A stretch of DNA of 64,000 nucleotides from Brassica napus (Eukaryota > Streptophyta > Magnoliopsida > Brassicales > Brassicaceae): assembly GCF_020379485.1 (NCBI RefSeq), contig NW_026014692.1, forward strand, positions 186,001-250,000, given 5' to 3'. The position numbers and the translations under genes were made by a program. Position 1 is the first letter of the stretch. Every line of letters begins with the position of its first letter. This document shows, in pieces, positions 8,057 through 19,900 of the stretch. The notes under the pieces were generated by a model. The model ran no database searches. It was not told the origin of the DNA and saw only the letters and a list, made by a program, of their open reading frames with translations.

Positions 8057-8140
8057 TACCCAAACCTTCCCAAGCTTCAACTCATCTCCTTAGTCTCAAC
8101 TCCTCACTTGCTTCACACTTATACTCAGCTCAACTCAACA

Positions 8141-8145
8141 CTCAT
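8141..8145. repeat. Target site duplication (right copy) of the copia element
   Basis: CTCAT, identical to 2058-2062. Confidence 0.93.
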
Positions 8146-8493
8146 CCTATCCATCCATTTAAACTTCAAGTATTATCAGCCATTAGATGTAGGTTTATGA
8201 TTTGCTCTTGTAAAGGCATATATAAACTCATAAGTGGCGTTTTGTAAAGCTTAAGTGAGTAAGGGGGTTTTCCTTCTCCTTCTCTAATCTGAAACACTAA
8301 TCTTCAGTCTCTGATTCTCTCAGTCTCTCTCTAGTCTCTTAATTCTCTTAATCTCTGTTCTTAAGTCTCTCACATACTCATAAACACTCTCACCAATCCT
8401 TTCTCTATATCACCTAGAACAAGCTCTAAGCATTCTTCATTGAAGCGTATACACACACACATACTACCAGAGTAGAGATCTCTTTAAAAATCA
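8146..8493 (+). repeat. Distal part of the gypsy 3' LTR (probable)
   Basis: This continues the sequence broken at 2057-2062 by the copia insertion. It has a TATA box (8219-8226), then from about 8265 a strongly CT-rich leader with repeated TCTCT/AGTCTCT words, and a short CA run near 8450-8460. These are usual R/U5 features of plant LTRs. It ends with CA at 8492-8493 and the next bases align with satellite. The 5' LTR needed to confirm it is outside the window, so LTR identity is inferred. Confidence 0.6.
8219..8226 (+). promoter_or_regulatory. TATA box of the probable gypsy LTR
   Basis: TATATAAA followed by a CT-rich leader about 45 bases on. The copia element inserted about 75 bp upstream of it, separating it from the rest of U3. 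Transcription from here would run straight into the satellite array. Confidence 0.6.
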
Positions 8494-9198
8494 TAATTTA
8501 TTCAGCTACCTGGTGATTCTCCACCACTTTATGTATCCAAATTAAGCTTCTCACAAAGTGATTCATCCTGGTTTGATTGTAACGACGAAGAAGCTGTGCT
8601 ATTCCCAAACTGGGAAATTGGAATCACCTGATTTGAAAGTGGGTTAACTTCTTCTAGCCAACTCCTATGAGATTTATTCAACTTCCTGGTGATTCTCCAC
8701 CACTTTATGTATCCAAATCAAGCTTCTCACAAAGAGATTCATCCTGGTTTGATTGGAACGACGAAGAAGCTGTCCATTCCCAAACTGGGAAACAGGAAGC
8801 ACCTGATTTGAAAGTGGGATAACTTCTTCATCCCAACTCCTATGAGATTTATTCAACTTCCTGGTGATTCTTCACCACTTTATGTATCCAAATCAAGCTT
8901 CTTACAAAGTGATTCATCTGGTTTGATTGGAACGACGAAGAAGCTGTGCTATTCCCAAACTGGGAAACTGGAATCACCTGATTTGAAAGTGGGATAACTT
9001 CTTCATCCCAACTCCTATGAGATTTATTCAACTTCCTGGTGATTCTCCACCACTTTATGTATCCAAATCAAGCTTCTCACAAAGAGATTCATCCTGGTTT
9101 GATTGGAACGACGAAGAAGCTGTGCTATTCCCAAACTGGGAAACTGGAATCACCTGATTTGAAAGTGGGATAACTTCTTCATCCCAACTCCTATGAGA

Positions 9199-9396
9199 TT
9201 TATTCAACTTCCTGGTGATTCTCCACCACTTTATGTATCCAAATCAAGCTTCTTACAAAGTGATTCATCTTGATTGGAAAGAAGATTCATCCTGGTTTGA
9301 TTGGAACGACGAAGAAGCTGTGCTATTCCCAAACTGGGAAACTGGAATCACCTGATTTGAAAGTGGGATAACTTCTTCATCCCAACTCCTATGAGA
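9199..9396. repeat. 198-bp satellite monomer with 22-bp internal insertion
   Basis: An imperfect tandem duplication of the GATTCATC...TTGATTGGAA segment adds 22 bp (about 9262-9290). The duplicated copy lacks the CTGGT in the middle. This points to slippage or unequal exchange within a monomer. Confidence 0.85.
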
Positions 9397-9924
9397 TTTA
9401 TTCAACTTCCTGGTGATTCTCCACCACTTTATGTATCCAAATCAAGCTTCTCACAAAGTGATTCATCCTGGTTTGATTGGAACGACGAAGAAGCTGTCCT
9501 ATTCCCAAACTGGGAAACTGGAATCACCTGATTTGAAAGTGGGATAACTTCTTCATCCCAACTCCTATGAGATTTATTCAACTTCCTGGTGATTCTCCAC
9601 CACTTTATGTATCCAAATCAAGCTTCTCACAAAGAGATTCATCCTGGTTTGATTGGAACGACGAAGAAGCTGTCCTATTCCCAAACTGGGAAACTGGAAT
9701 CACCTGATTTGAAAGTGGGATAACTTCTTCATCCCAACTCCTATGAGATTTATTCAACTTCCTGGTGATTCTCCACCACTTTATGTATCCAAATCAAGCT
9801 TCTCACAAAGTGATTCATCCTGGTTTGATTGGAACGACGAAGAAGCTGTCCTATTCCCAAACTGGGAAACTGGAATCACCTGATTTGAAAGTGGGATAAC
9901 TTCTTCATCCCAACTCCTATGAGA

Positions 9925-10065
9925 ATTATCCAAATAATGCTTCTCACAAAGAGATTCATCCTGGTTTGATTGGAACGACGAAGAAGCTGTCCTATTCCCA
10001 AACTGGGAAACTGGATGATCCTGATTTGAAAGTGGGATAACTTCTTCATCCCAACTCCTATGAGA
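9925..10065. repeat. 141-bp satellite monomer with 35-bp deletion
   Basis: The monomer starts ATTATCC and has lost 35 bp between its first bases and the CCAAAT before the HindIII position. It carries AATGCTT in place of the HindIII site, like the full-length monomer at 11985, and a TGATCC variant near 10016. A TAT is shared at the deletion ends, suggesting microhomology. Confidence 0.85.
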
Positions 10066-11823
10066 TTTATTCAACTTCCTGGTGATTCTCCACCACTTTA
10101 TGTATCCAAATCAAGCTTCTCACAAAGTGATTCATCCTGGTTTGATTGGAACGACGAAGAAGCTGTCCTATTCCCAAACTGGGAAACTGGAATCACCTGA
10201 TTTGAAAGTGGGATAACTTCTTCATCCCAACTCCTATGAGATTTATTCAACTTCCTGGTGATTCTCCACCACTTTATGTATCCAAATCAAGCTTCTCACA
10301 AAGTGATTCATCCTGGTTTGATTGGAACGACGAAGAAGCTGTCCTATTCCCAAACTGGGAAACTGGAATCACCTGATTTGAAAGTGGGATAACTTCTTCA
10401 TCCCAACTCCTATGAGATTTATTCAACTTCCTGGTGATTCTCCACCACTTTATGTATCCAAATCAAGCTTCTCACAAAGTGATTCATCCTGGTTTGATTG
10501 GAACGACGAAGAAGCTGTCCTATTCCCAAACTGGGAAACTGGAATCACCTGATTTGAAAGTGGGATAACTTCTTCATCCCAACTCCTATGAGATTTATTC
10601 AACTTCCTGGTGATTCTCCACCACTTTATGTATCCAAATCAAGCTTCTCACAAAGTGATTCATCCTGGTTTGATTGGAACGACGAAGAAGCTGTCCTATT
10701 CCCAAACTGGGAAACTGGAATCACCTGATTTGAAAGTGGGATAACTTCTTCATCCCAACTCCTATGAGATTTATTCAACTTCCTGGTGATTCTCCACCAC
10801 TTTATGTATCCAAATCAAGCTTCTTACAAAGTGATTCATCCTGGTTTGATTGGAACGACGAAGAAGCTGTGCTATTCCCAAACTGGGAAACTGGAATCAC
10901 CTGATTTGAAAGTGGGATAACTTCTTCATCCCAACTCCTATGAGATTTATTCAACTTCCTGGTGATTCTCCACCACTTTATGTATCCAAATCAAGCTTCT
11001 CACAAAGTGATTCATCCTGGTTTGATTGGAACGACGAAGAAGCTGTGCTATTCCCAAACTGGGAAACTGGAATCACCTGATTTGAAAGTGGGATAACTTC
11101 TTCATCCCAACTCCTATGAGATTTATTCAACTTCCTGGTGATTCTCCACCACTTTATGTATCCAAATCAAGCTTCTCACAAAGTGATTCATCCTGGTTTG
11201 ATTGGAACGACGAAGAAGCTGTCCTATTCCCAAACTGGGAAACTGGAATCACCTGATTTGAAAGTGGGATAACTTCTTCATCCCAACTCCTATGAGATTT
11301 ATTCAACTTCCTGGTGATTCTCCACCACTTTATGTATCCAAATCAAGCTTCTTACAAAGTGATTCATCCTGGTTTGATTGGAACGACGAAGAAGCTGTCT
11401 ATTCCCAAACTGGGAAACTGGAATCACCTGATTTGAAAGTGGGATAACTTCTTCATCCCAACTCCTATGAGATTTATTCAACTTCCTGGTGATTCTCCAC
11501 CACTTTATGTATCCAAATCAAGCTTCTCACAAAGTGATTCATCCTGGTTTGATTGGAACGACGAAGAAGCTGTGCTATTCCCAAACTGGGAAACTGGAAT
11601 CACCTGATTTGAAAGTGGGATAACTTCTTCATCCCAACTCCTATGAGATTTATTCAACTTCCTGGTGATTCTCCACCACTTTATGTATCCAAATCAAGCT
11701 TCTCACAAAGTGATTCATCCTGGTTTGATTGGAACGACGAAGAAGCTGTCTATTCCCAAACTGGGAAACTGGAATCACCTGATTTGAAAGTGGGATAACT
11801 TCTTCATCCCAACTCCTATGAGA

Positions 11824-12160
11824 TTTATTCAACTTCCTGGTGATTCTCCACCACTTTATGTATCCAAATCAAGCTTCTCACAAAGTGATTCATCCTGGTT
11901 TGATTGGAACGACGAAGAAGCTGTCCTATTCCCAAACTGGGAAATTGAAAGTGGGATAACTTCTTCATCCCAACTCCTATGAGAATTATTCAACTTCCTG
12001 GTGATTCTCCACCACTTTATGTATCCAAATAATGCTTCTCACAAAGTGATTCATCCTGGTTTGATTGGAACGACGAAGAAGCTGTGCTATTCCCAAACTG
12101 GGAAACTGGAATCACCTGATTTGAAAGTGGGATAACTTCTTCATCCCAACTCCTATGAGA
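11824..12160. repeat. 161-bp deleted monomer followed by a HindIII-less full-length monomer
   Basis: The unit at 11824-11984 lacks 15 bp after GGGAAA (near 11944). The next unit (11985-12160) begins ATTATTCA and has AATAATGCTT instead of the HindIII site, the same two variants as the 9925 monomer but without its deletion. Confidence 0.85.
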
Positions 12161-13916
12161 TTTATTCAACTTCCTGGTGATTCTCCACCACTTTATGTAT
12201 CCAAATCAAGCTTCTCACAAAGTGATTCATCCTGGTTTGATTGGAACGACGAAGAAGCTGTCCAATTCCCAAACTGGGAAACTGGAATCACCTGATTTGA
12301 AAGTGGGATAACTTCTTCATCCCAACTCCTATGAGATTTATTCAACTTCCTGGTGATTCTCCACCACTTTATGTATCCAAATCAAGCTTCTCACAAAGTG
12401 ATTCATCCTGGTTTGATTGGAACGACGAAGAAGCTGTGCTATTCCCAAACTGGGAAACTGGAATCACCTGATTTGAAAGTGGGATAACTTCTTCATCCCA
12501 ACTCCTATGAGATTTATTCAACTTCCTGGTGATTCTCCACCACTTTATGTATCCAAATCAAGCTTCTCACAAAGTGATTCATCCTGGTTTGATTGGAACG
12601 ACGAAGAAGCTGTGCTATTCCCAAACTGGGAAACTGGAATCACCTGATTTGAAAGTGGGATAACTTCTTCATCCCAACTCCTATGAGATTTATTCAACTT
12701 CCTGGTGATTCTCCACCACTTTATGTATCCAAATCAAGCTTCTCACAAAGTGATTCATCCTGGTTTGATTGGAACGACGAAGAAGCTGTCCTATTCCCAA
12801 ACTGGGAAACTGGAATCACCTGATTTGAAAGTGGGATAACTTCTTCATCCCAACTCCTATGAGATTTATTCAACTTCCTGGTGATTCTCCACCACTTTAT
12901 GTATCCAAATCAAGCTTCTCACAAAGTGATTCATCCTGGTTTGATTGGAACGACGAAGAAGCTGTGCTATTCCCAAACTGGGAAACTGGAATCACCTGAT
13001 TTGAAAGTGGGATAACTTCTTCATCCCAACTCCTATGAGATTTATTCAACTTCCTGGTGATTCTCCACCACTTTATGTATCCAAATCAAGCTTCTCACAA
13101 AGTGATTCATCCTGGTTTGATTGGAACGACGAAGAAGCTGTCTATTCCCAAACTGGGAAACTGGAATCACCTGATTTGAAAGTGGGATAACTTCTTCATC
13201 CCAACTCCTATGAGATTTATTCAACTTCCTGGTGATTCTCCACCACTTTATGTATCCAAATCAAGCTTCTCACAAAGTGATTCATCCTGGTTTGATTGGA
13301 ACGACGAAGAAGCTGTCTATTCCCAAACTGGGAAACTGGAATCACCTGATTTGAAAGTGGGATAACTTCTTCATCCCAACTCCTATGAGATTTATTCAAC
13401 TTCCTGGTGATTCTCCACCACTTTATGTATCCAAATCAAGCTTCTCACAAAGTGATTCATCCTGGTTTGATTGGAACGACGAAGAAGCTGTCTATTCCCA
13501 AACTGGGAAACTGGAATCACCTGATTTGAAAGTGGGATAACTTCTTCATCCCAACTCCTATGAGATTTATTCAACTTCCTGGTGATTCTCCACCACTTTA
13601 TGTATCCAAATCAAGCTTCTCACAAAGTGATTCATCCTGGTTTGATTGGAACGACGAAGAAGCTGTGCTATTCCCAAACTGGGAAACTGGAATCACCTGA
13701 TTTGAAAGTGGGATAACTTCTTCATCCCAACTCCTATGAGATTTATTCAACTTCCTGGTGATTCTCCACCACTTTATGTATCCAAATCAAGCTTCTCACA
13801 AAGTGATTCATCCTGGTTTGATTGGAACGACGAAGAAGCTGTCTATTCCCAAACTGGGAAACTGGAATCACCTGATTTGAAAGTGGGATAACTTCTTCAT
13901 CCCAACTCCTATGAGA

Positions 13917-16900
13917 TTTATTCAACTTCCTGGTGATTCTCCACCACTTTATGTATCCAAATCAAGCTTCTCACAAAGTGATTCATCCTGGTTTGATTGG
14001 AACGACGAAGAAGCTGTGCTATTCCCAAACTGGGAAACTGGAATCACCTGATTTGAAAGTGGGATAACTTCTTCATCCCAACTCCTATGAGATTTATTCA
14101 ACTTCCTGGTGATTCTCCACCACTTTATGTATCCAAATCAAGCTTCTCACAAAGTGATTCATCCTGGTTTGATTGGAACGACGAAGAAGCTGTGCTATTC
14201 CCAAACTGGGAAACTGGAATCACCTGATTTGAAAGTGGGATAACTTCTTCATCCCAACTCCTATGAGATTTATTCAACTTCCTGGTGATTCTCCACCACT
14301 TTATGTATCCAAATCAAGCTTCTCACAAAGTGATTCATCCTGGTTTGATTGGAACGACGAAGAAGCTGTGCTATTCCCAAACTGGGAAACTGGAATCACC
14401 TGATTTGAAAGTGGGATAACTTCTTCATCCCAACTCCTATGAGATTTATTCAACTTCCTGGTGATTCTCCACCACTTTATGTATCCAAATCAAGCTTCTC
14501 ACAAAGTGATTCATCCTGGTTTGATTGGAACGACGAAGAAGCTGTGCTATTCCCAAACTGGGAAACTGGAATCACCTGATTTGAAAGTGGGATAACTTCT
14601 TCATCCCAACTCCTATGAGATTTATTCAACTTCCTGGTGATTCTCCACCACTTTATGTATCCAAATCAAGCTTCTCACAAAGTGATTCATCCTGGTTTGA
14701 TTGGAACGACGAAGAAGCTGTGCTATTCCCAAACTGGGAAACTGGAATCACCTGATTTGAAAGTGGGATAACTTCTTCATCCCAACTCCTATGAGATTTA
14801 TTCAACTTCCTGGTGATTCTCCACCACTTTATGTATCCAAATCAAGCTTCTCACAAAGTGATTCATCCTGGTTTGATTGGAACGACGAAGAAGCTGTGCT
14901 ATTCCCAAACTGGGAAACTGGAATCACCTGATTTGAAAGTGGGATAACTTCTTCATCCCAACTCCTATGAGATTTATTCAACTTCCTGGTGATTCTCCAC
15001 CACTTTATGTATCCAAATCAAGCTTCTCACAAAGTGATTCATCCTGGTTTGATTGGAACGACGAAGAAGCTGTGCTATTCCCAAACTGGGAAACTGGAAT
15101 CACCTGATTTGAAAGTGGGATAACTTCTTCATCCCAACTCCTATGAGATTTATTCAACTTCCTGGTGATTCTCCACCACTTTATGTATCCAAATCAAGCT
15201 TCTCACAAAGTGATTCATCCTGGTTTGATTGGAACGACGAAGAAGCTGTGCTATTCCCAAACTGGGAAACTGGAATCACCTGATTTGAAAGTGGGATAAC
15301 TTCTTCATCCCAACTCCTATGAGATTTATTCAACTTCCTGGTGATTCTCCACCACTTTATGTATCCAAATCAAGCTTCTCACAAAGTGATTCATCCTGGT
15401 TTGATTGGAACGACGAAGAAGCTGTGCTATTCCCAAACTGGGAAACTGGAATCACCTGATTTGAAAGTGGGATAACTTCTTCATCCCAACTCCTATGAGA
15501 TTTATTCAACTTCCTGGTGATTCTCCACCACTTTATGTATCCAAATCAAGCTTCTCACAAAGTGATTCATCCTGGTTTGATTGGAACGACGAAGAAGCTG
15601 TGCTATTCCCAAACTGGGAAACTGGAATCACCTGATTTGAAAGTGGGATAACTTCTTCATCCCAACTCCTATGAGATTTATTCAACTTCCTGGTGATTCT
15701 CCACCACTTTATGTATCCAAATCAAGCTTCTCACAAAGTGATTCATCCTGGTTTGATTGGAACGACGAAGAAGCTGTGCTATTCCCAAACTGGGAAACTG
15801 GAATCACCTGATTTGAAAGTGGGATAACTTCTTCATCCCAACTCCTATGAGATTTATTCAACTTCCTGGTGATTCTCCACCACTTTATGTATCCAAATCA
15901 AGCTTCTCACAAAGTGATTCATCCTGGTTTGATTGGAACGACGAAGAAGCTGTGCTATTCCCAAACTGGGAAACTGGAATCACCTGATTTGAAAGTGGGA
16001 TAACTTCTTCATCCCAACTCCTATGAGATTTATTCAACTTCCTGGTGATTCTCCACCACTTTATGTATCCAAATCAAGCTTCTCACAAAGTGATTCATCC
16101 TGGTTTGATTGGAACGACGAAGAAGCTGTGCTATTCCCAAACTGGGAAACTGGAATCACCTGATTTGAAAGTGGGATAACTTCTTCATCCCAACTCCTAT
16201 GAGATTTATTCAACTTCCTGGTGATTCTCCACCACTTTATGTATCCAAATCAAGCTTCTCACAAAGTGATTCATCCTGGTTTGATTGGAACGACGAAGAA
16301 GCTGTGCTATTCCCAAACTGGGAAACTGGAATCACCTGATTTGAAAGTGGGATAACTTCTTCATCCCAACTCCTATGAGATTTATTCAACTTCCTGGTGA
16401 TTCTCCACCACTTTATGTATCCAAATCAAGCTTCTCACAAAGTGATTCATCCTGGTTTGATTGGAACGACGAAGAAGCTGTGCTATTCCCAAACTGGGAA
16501 ACTGGAATCACCTGATTTGAAAGTGGGATAACTTCTTCATCCCAACTCCTATGAGATTTATTCAACTTCCTGGTGATTCTCCACCACTTTATGTATCCAA
16601 ATCAAGCTTCTCACAAAGTGATTCATCCTGGTTTGATTGGAACGACGAAGAAGCTGTGCTATTCCCAAACTGGGAAACTGGAATCACCTGATTTGAAAGT
16701 GGGATAACTTCTTCATCCCAACTCCTATGAGATTTATTCAACTTCCTGGTGATTCTCCACCACTTTATGTATCCAAATCAAGCTTCTCACAAAGTGATTC
16801 ATCCTGGTTTGATTGGAACGACGAAGAAGCTGTGCTATTCCCAAACTGGGAAACTGGAATCACCTGATTTGAAAGTGGGATAACTTCTTCATCCCAACTC

Positions 16901-19900
16901 CTATGAGATTTATTCAACTTCCTGGTGATTCTCCACCACTTTATGTATCCAAATCAAGCTTCTCACAAAGTGATTCATCCTGGTTTGATTGGAACGACGA
17001 AGAAGCTGTGCTATTCCCAAACTGGGAAACTGGAATCACCTGATTTGAAAGTGGGATAACTTCTTCATCCCAACTCCTATGAGATTTATTCAACTTCCTG
17101 GTGATTCTCCACCACTTTATGTATCCAAATCAAGCTTCTCACAAAGTGATTCATCCTGGTTTGATTGGAACGACGAAGAAGCTGTGCTATTCCCAAACTG
17201 GGAAACTGGAATCACCTGATTTGAAAGTGGGATAACTTCTTCATCCCAACTCCTATGAGATTTATTCAACTTCCTGGTGATTCTCCACCACTTTATGTAT
17301 CCAAATCAAGCTTCTCACAAAGTGATTCATCCTGGTTTGATTGGAACGACGAAGAAGCTGTGCTATTCCCAAACTGGGAAACTGGAATCACCTGATTTGA
17401 AAGTGGGATAACTTCTTCATCCCAACTCCTATGAGATTTATTCAACTTCCTGGTGATTCTCCACCACTTTATGTATCCAAATCAAGCTTCTCACAAAGTG
17501 ATTCATCCTGGTTTGATTGGAACGACGAAGAAGCTGTGCTATTCCCAAACTGGGAAACTGGAATCACCTGATTTGAAAGTGGGATAACTTCTTCATCCCA
17601 ACTCCTATGAGATTTATTCAACTTCCTGGTGATTCTCCACCACTTTATGTATCCAAATCAAGCTTCTCACAAAGTGATTCATCCTGGTTTGATTGGAACG
17701 ACGAAGAAGCTGTGCTATTCCCAAACTGGGAAACTGGAATCACCTGATTTGAAAGTGGGATAACTTCTTCATCCCAACTCCTATGAGATTTATTCAACTT
17801 CCTGGTGATTCTCCACCACTTTATGTATCCAAATCAAGCTTCTCACAAAGTGATTCATCCTGGTTTGATTGGAACGACGAAGAAGCTGTGCTATTCCCAA
17901 ACTGGGAAACTGGAATCACCTGATTTGAAAGTGGGATAACTTCTTCATCCCAACTCCTATGAGATTTATTCAACTTCCTGGTGATTCTCCACCACTTTAT
18001 GTATCCAAATCAAGCTTCTCACAAAGTGATTCATCCTGGTTTGATTGGAACGACGAAGAAGCTGTGCTATTCCCAAACTGGGAAACTGGAATCACCTGAT
18101 TTGAAAGTGGGATAACTTCTTCATCCCAACTCCTATGAGATTTATTCAACTTCCTGGTGATTCTCCACCACTTTATGTATCCAAATCAAGCTTCTCACAA
18201 AGTGATTCATCCTGGTTTGATTGGAACGACGAAGAAGCTGTGCTATTCCCAAACTGGGAAACTGGAATCACCTGATTTGAAAGTGGGATAACTTCTTCAT
18301 CCCAACTCCTATGAGATTTATTCAACTTCCTGGTGATTCTCCACCACTTTATGTATCCAAATCAAGCTTCTCACAAAGTGATTCATCCTGGTTTGATTGG
18401 AACGACGAAGAAGCTGTGCTATTCCCAAACTGGGAAACTGGAATCACCTGATTTGAAAGTGGGATAACTTCTTCATCCCAACTCCTATGAGATTTATTCA
18501 ACTTCCTGGTGATTCTCCACCACTTTATGTATCCAAATCAAGCTTCTCACAAAGTGATTCATCCTGGTTTGATTGGAACGACGAAGAAGCTGTGCTATTC
18601 CCAAACTGGGAAACTGGAATCACCTGATTTGAAAGTGGGATAACTTCTTCATCCCAACTCCTATGAGATTTATTCAACTTCCTGGTGATTCTCCACCACT
18701 TTATGTATCCAAATCAAGCTTCTCACAAAGTGATTCATCCTGGTTTGATTGGAACGACGAAGAAGCTGTGCTATTCCCAAACTGGGAAACTGGAATCACC
18801 TGATTTGAAAGTGGGATAACTTCTTCATCCCAACTCCTATGAGATTTATTCAACTTCCTGGTGATTCTCCACCACTTTATGTATCCAAATCAAGCTTCTC
18901 ACAAAGTGATTCATCCTGGTTTGATTGGAACGACGAAGAAGCTGTGCTATTCCCAAACTGGGAAACTGGAATCACCTGATTTGAAAGTGGGATAACTTCT
19001 TCATCCCAACTCCTATGAGATTTATTCAACTTCCTGGTGATTCTCCACCACTTTATGTATCCAAATCAAGCTTCTCACAAAGTGATTCATCCTGGTTTGA
19101 TTGGAACGACGAAGAAGCTGTGCTATTCCCAAACTGGGAAACTGGAATCACCTGATTTGAAAGTGGGATAACTTCTTCATCCCAACTCCTATGAGATTTA
19201 TTCAACTTCCTGGTGATTCTCCACCACTTTATGTATCCAAATCAAGCTTCTCACAAAGTGATTCATCCTGGTTTGATTGGAACGACGAAGAAGCTGTGCT
19301 ATTCCCAAACTGGGAAACTGGAATCACCTGATTTGAAAGTGGGATAACTTCTTCATCCCAACTCCTATGAGATTTATTCAACTTCCTGGTGATTCTCCAC
19401 CACTTTATGTATCCAAATCAAGCTTCTCACAAAGTGATTCATCCTGGTTTGATTGGAACGACGAAGAAGCTGTGCTATTCCCAAACTGGGAAACTGGAAT
19501 CACCTGATTTGAAAGTGGGATAACTTCTTCATCCCAACTCCTATGAGATTTATTCAACTTCCTGGTGATTCTCCACCACTTTATGTATCCAAATCAAGCT
19601 TCTCACAAAGTGATTCATCCTGGTTTGATTGGAACGACGAAGAAGCTGTGCTATTCCCAAACTGGGAAACTGGAATCACCTGATTTGAAAGTGGGATAAC
19701 TTCTTCATCCCAACTCCTATGAGATTTATTCAACTTCCTGGTGATTCTCCACCACTTTATGTATCCAAATCAAGCTTCTCACAAAGTGATTCATCCTGGT
19801 TTGATTGGAACGACGAAGAAGCTGTGCTATTCCCAAACTGGGAAACTGGAATCACCTGATTTGAAAGTGGGATAACTTCTTCATCCCAACTCCTATGAGA

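Larger units (their letters stand above)
2063..8140 (-). mobile_element. Complete Ty1/copia LTR retrotransposon, nested in gypsy
   Basis: This is a 6,078-bp element on the - strand. In its own 5'-to-3' order it has: 5' LTR (8140-7536), primer binding site (7535-7518), leader (7517-7323), gag-pol (7322-2808), 3' noncoding region with a motif block and hairpin, polypurine tract (2676-2668), and 3' LTR (2667-2063). The 5-bp duplication CTCAT flanks it. The LTRs are both 605 bp and differ at 5 sites by eye (2112, 2143, 2306, 2310 and 2423 against their partners), about 0.8%. At commonly used plant rates (1.3-1.5e-8 per site per year) that is about 0.3 million years. The domain order protease-integrase-RT-RNase H identifies Ty1/copia; I do not assign a lineage. 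All parts needed for transposition look present. Confidence 0.97.
7536..8140 (-). repeat. Copia 5' LTR (promoter copy)
   Basis: 605 bp, from TGTTGAG (- strand, at 8140) to CTCATA (at 7536). U3 spans roughly 8140-7725 and carries the CCGTACA cluster. The TATA box is at 7717-7724, and transcription should start about 30 bases further on, near 7690, heading towards lower coordinates into gag-pol. Confidence 0.95.
1..8493 (+). mobile_element. Ty3/gypsy LTR retrotransposon, 3' part, interrupted by a copia element
   Basis: The window opens inside the pol gene of a + strand Ty3/gypsy element; gag, protease, reverse transcriptase and the 5' LTR would lie to the left. The visible parts are the integrase end of pol (2-1378), a noncoding 3' stretch (1379-2057), the nested copia element (2063-8140), and a resumed stretch (8146-8493) with a TATA box and CT-rich leader typical of an LTR U3/R/U5. 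The right end is placed at the CA dinucleotide at 8492-8493, because recognisable satellite starts within a few bases. Inference: the element inserted into satellite DNA, as centromere-targeting CRM-type elements do. The lineage and the start of the 3' LTR are not settled by this sequence; a TG at 1344 and a start near 1975-1990 are both possible. Confidence 0.7.
8497..13916. repeat. Variable edge of the satellite array (monomers 1-31)
   Basis: Unit lengths are 176, 175, 175, 176, 198, 176, 176, 176, 141, then mostly 176 with 175-bp units (starts 11298, 11649, 13041, 13216, 13391, 13742) and one 161-bp unit (11824). The base after GCTGT varies: G, C or absent. A second variable site reads CTCACAAAGTG, CTTACAAAGTG or CTCACAAAGAG. 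Monomer 1, touching the gypsy end, is the most diverged, with roughly eight substitutions. Variation falls with distance from the junction and stops at 13,917. Confidence 0.9.

Noticed and set aside
2509..8247. Short + strand open frames in the copia LTRs and opposite gag-pol (for example 2509-2700, 3628-3831, 4397-4681, 7982-8200)
   Set aside because: They are antisense shadows of gag-pol or lie in LTR DNA, with low-complexity translations and no domain.
11299..13925. Repeated 60-residue - strand open frames in the 175-bp monomers, and a 97-residue one at 9781-10074
   Set aside because: They arise because a 1-bp loss or other indel in some monomers shifts frame past a stop. They are absent from the 176-bp monomers and are not conserved as protein; they are satellite sequence.
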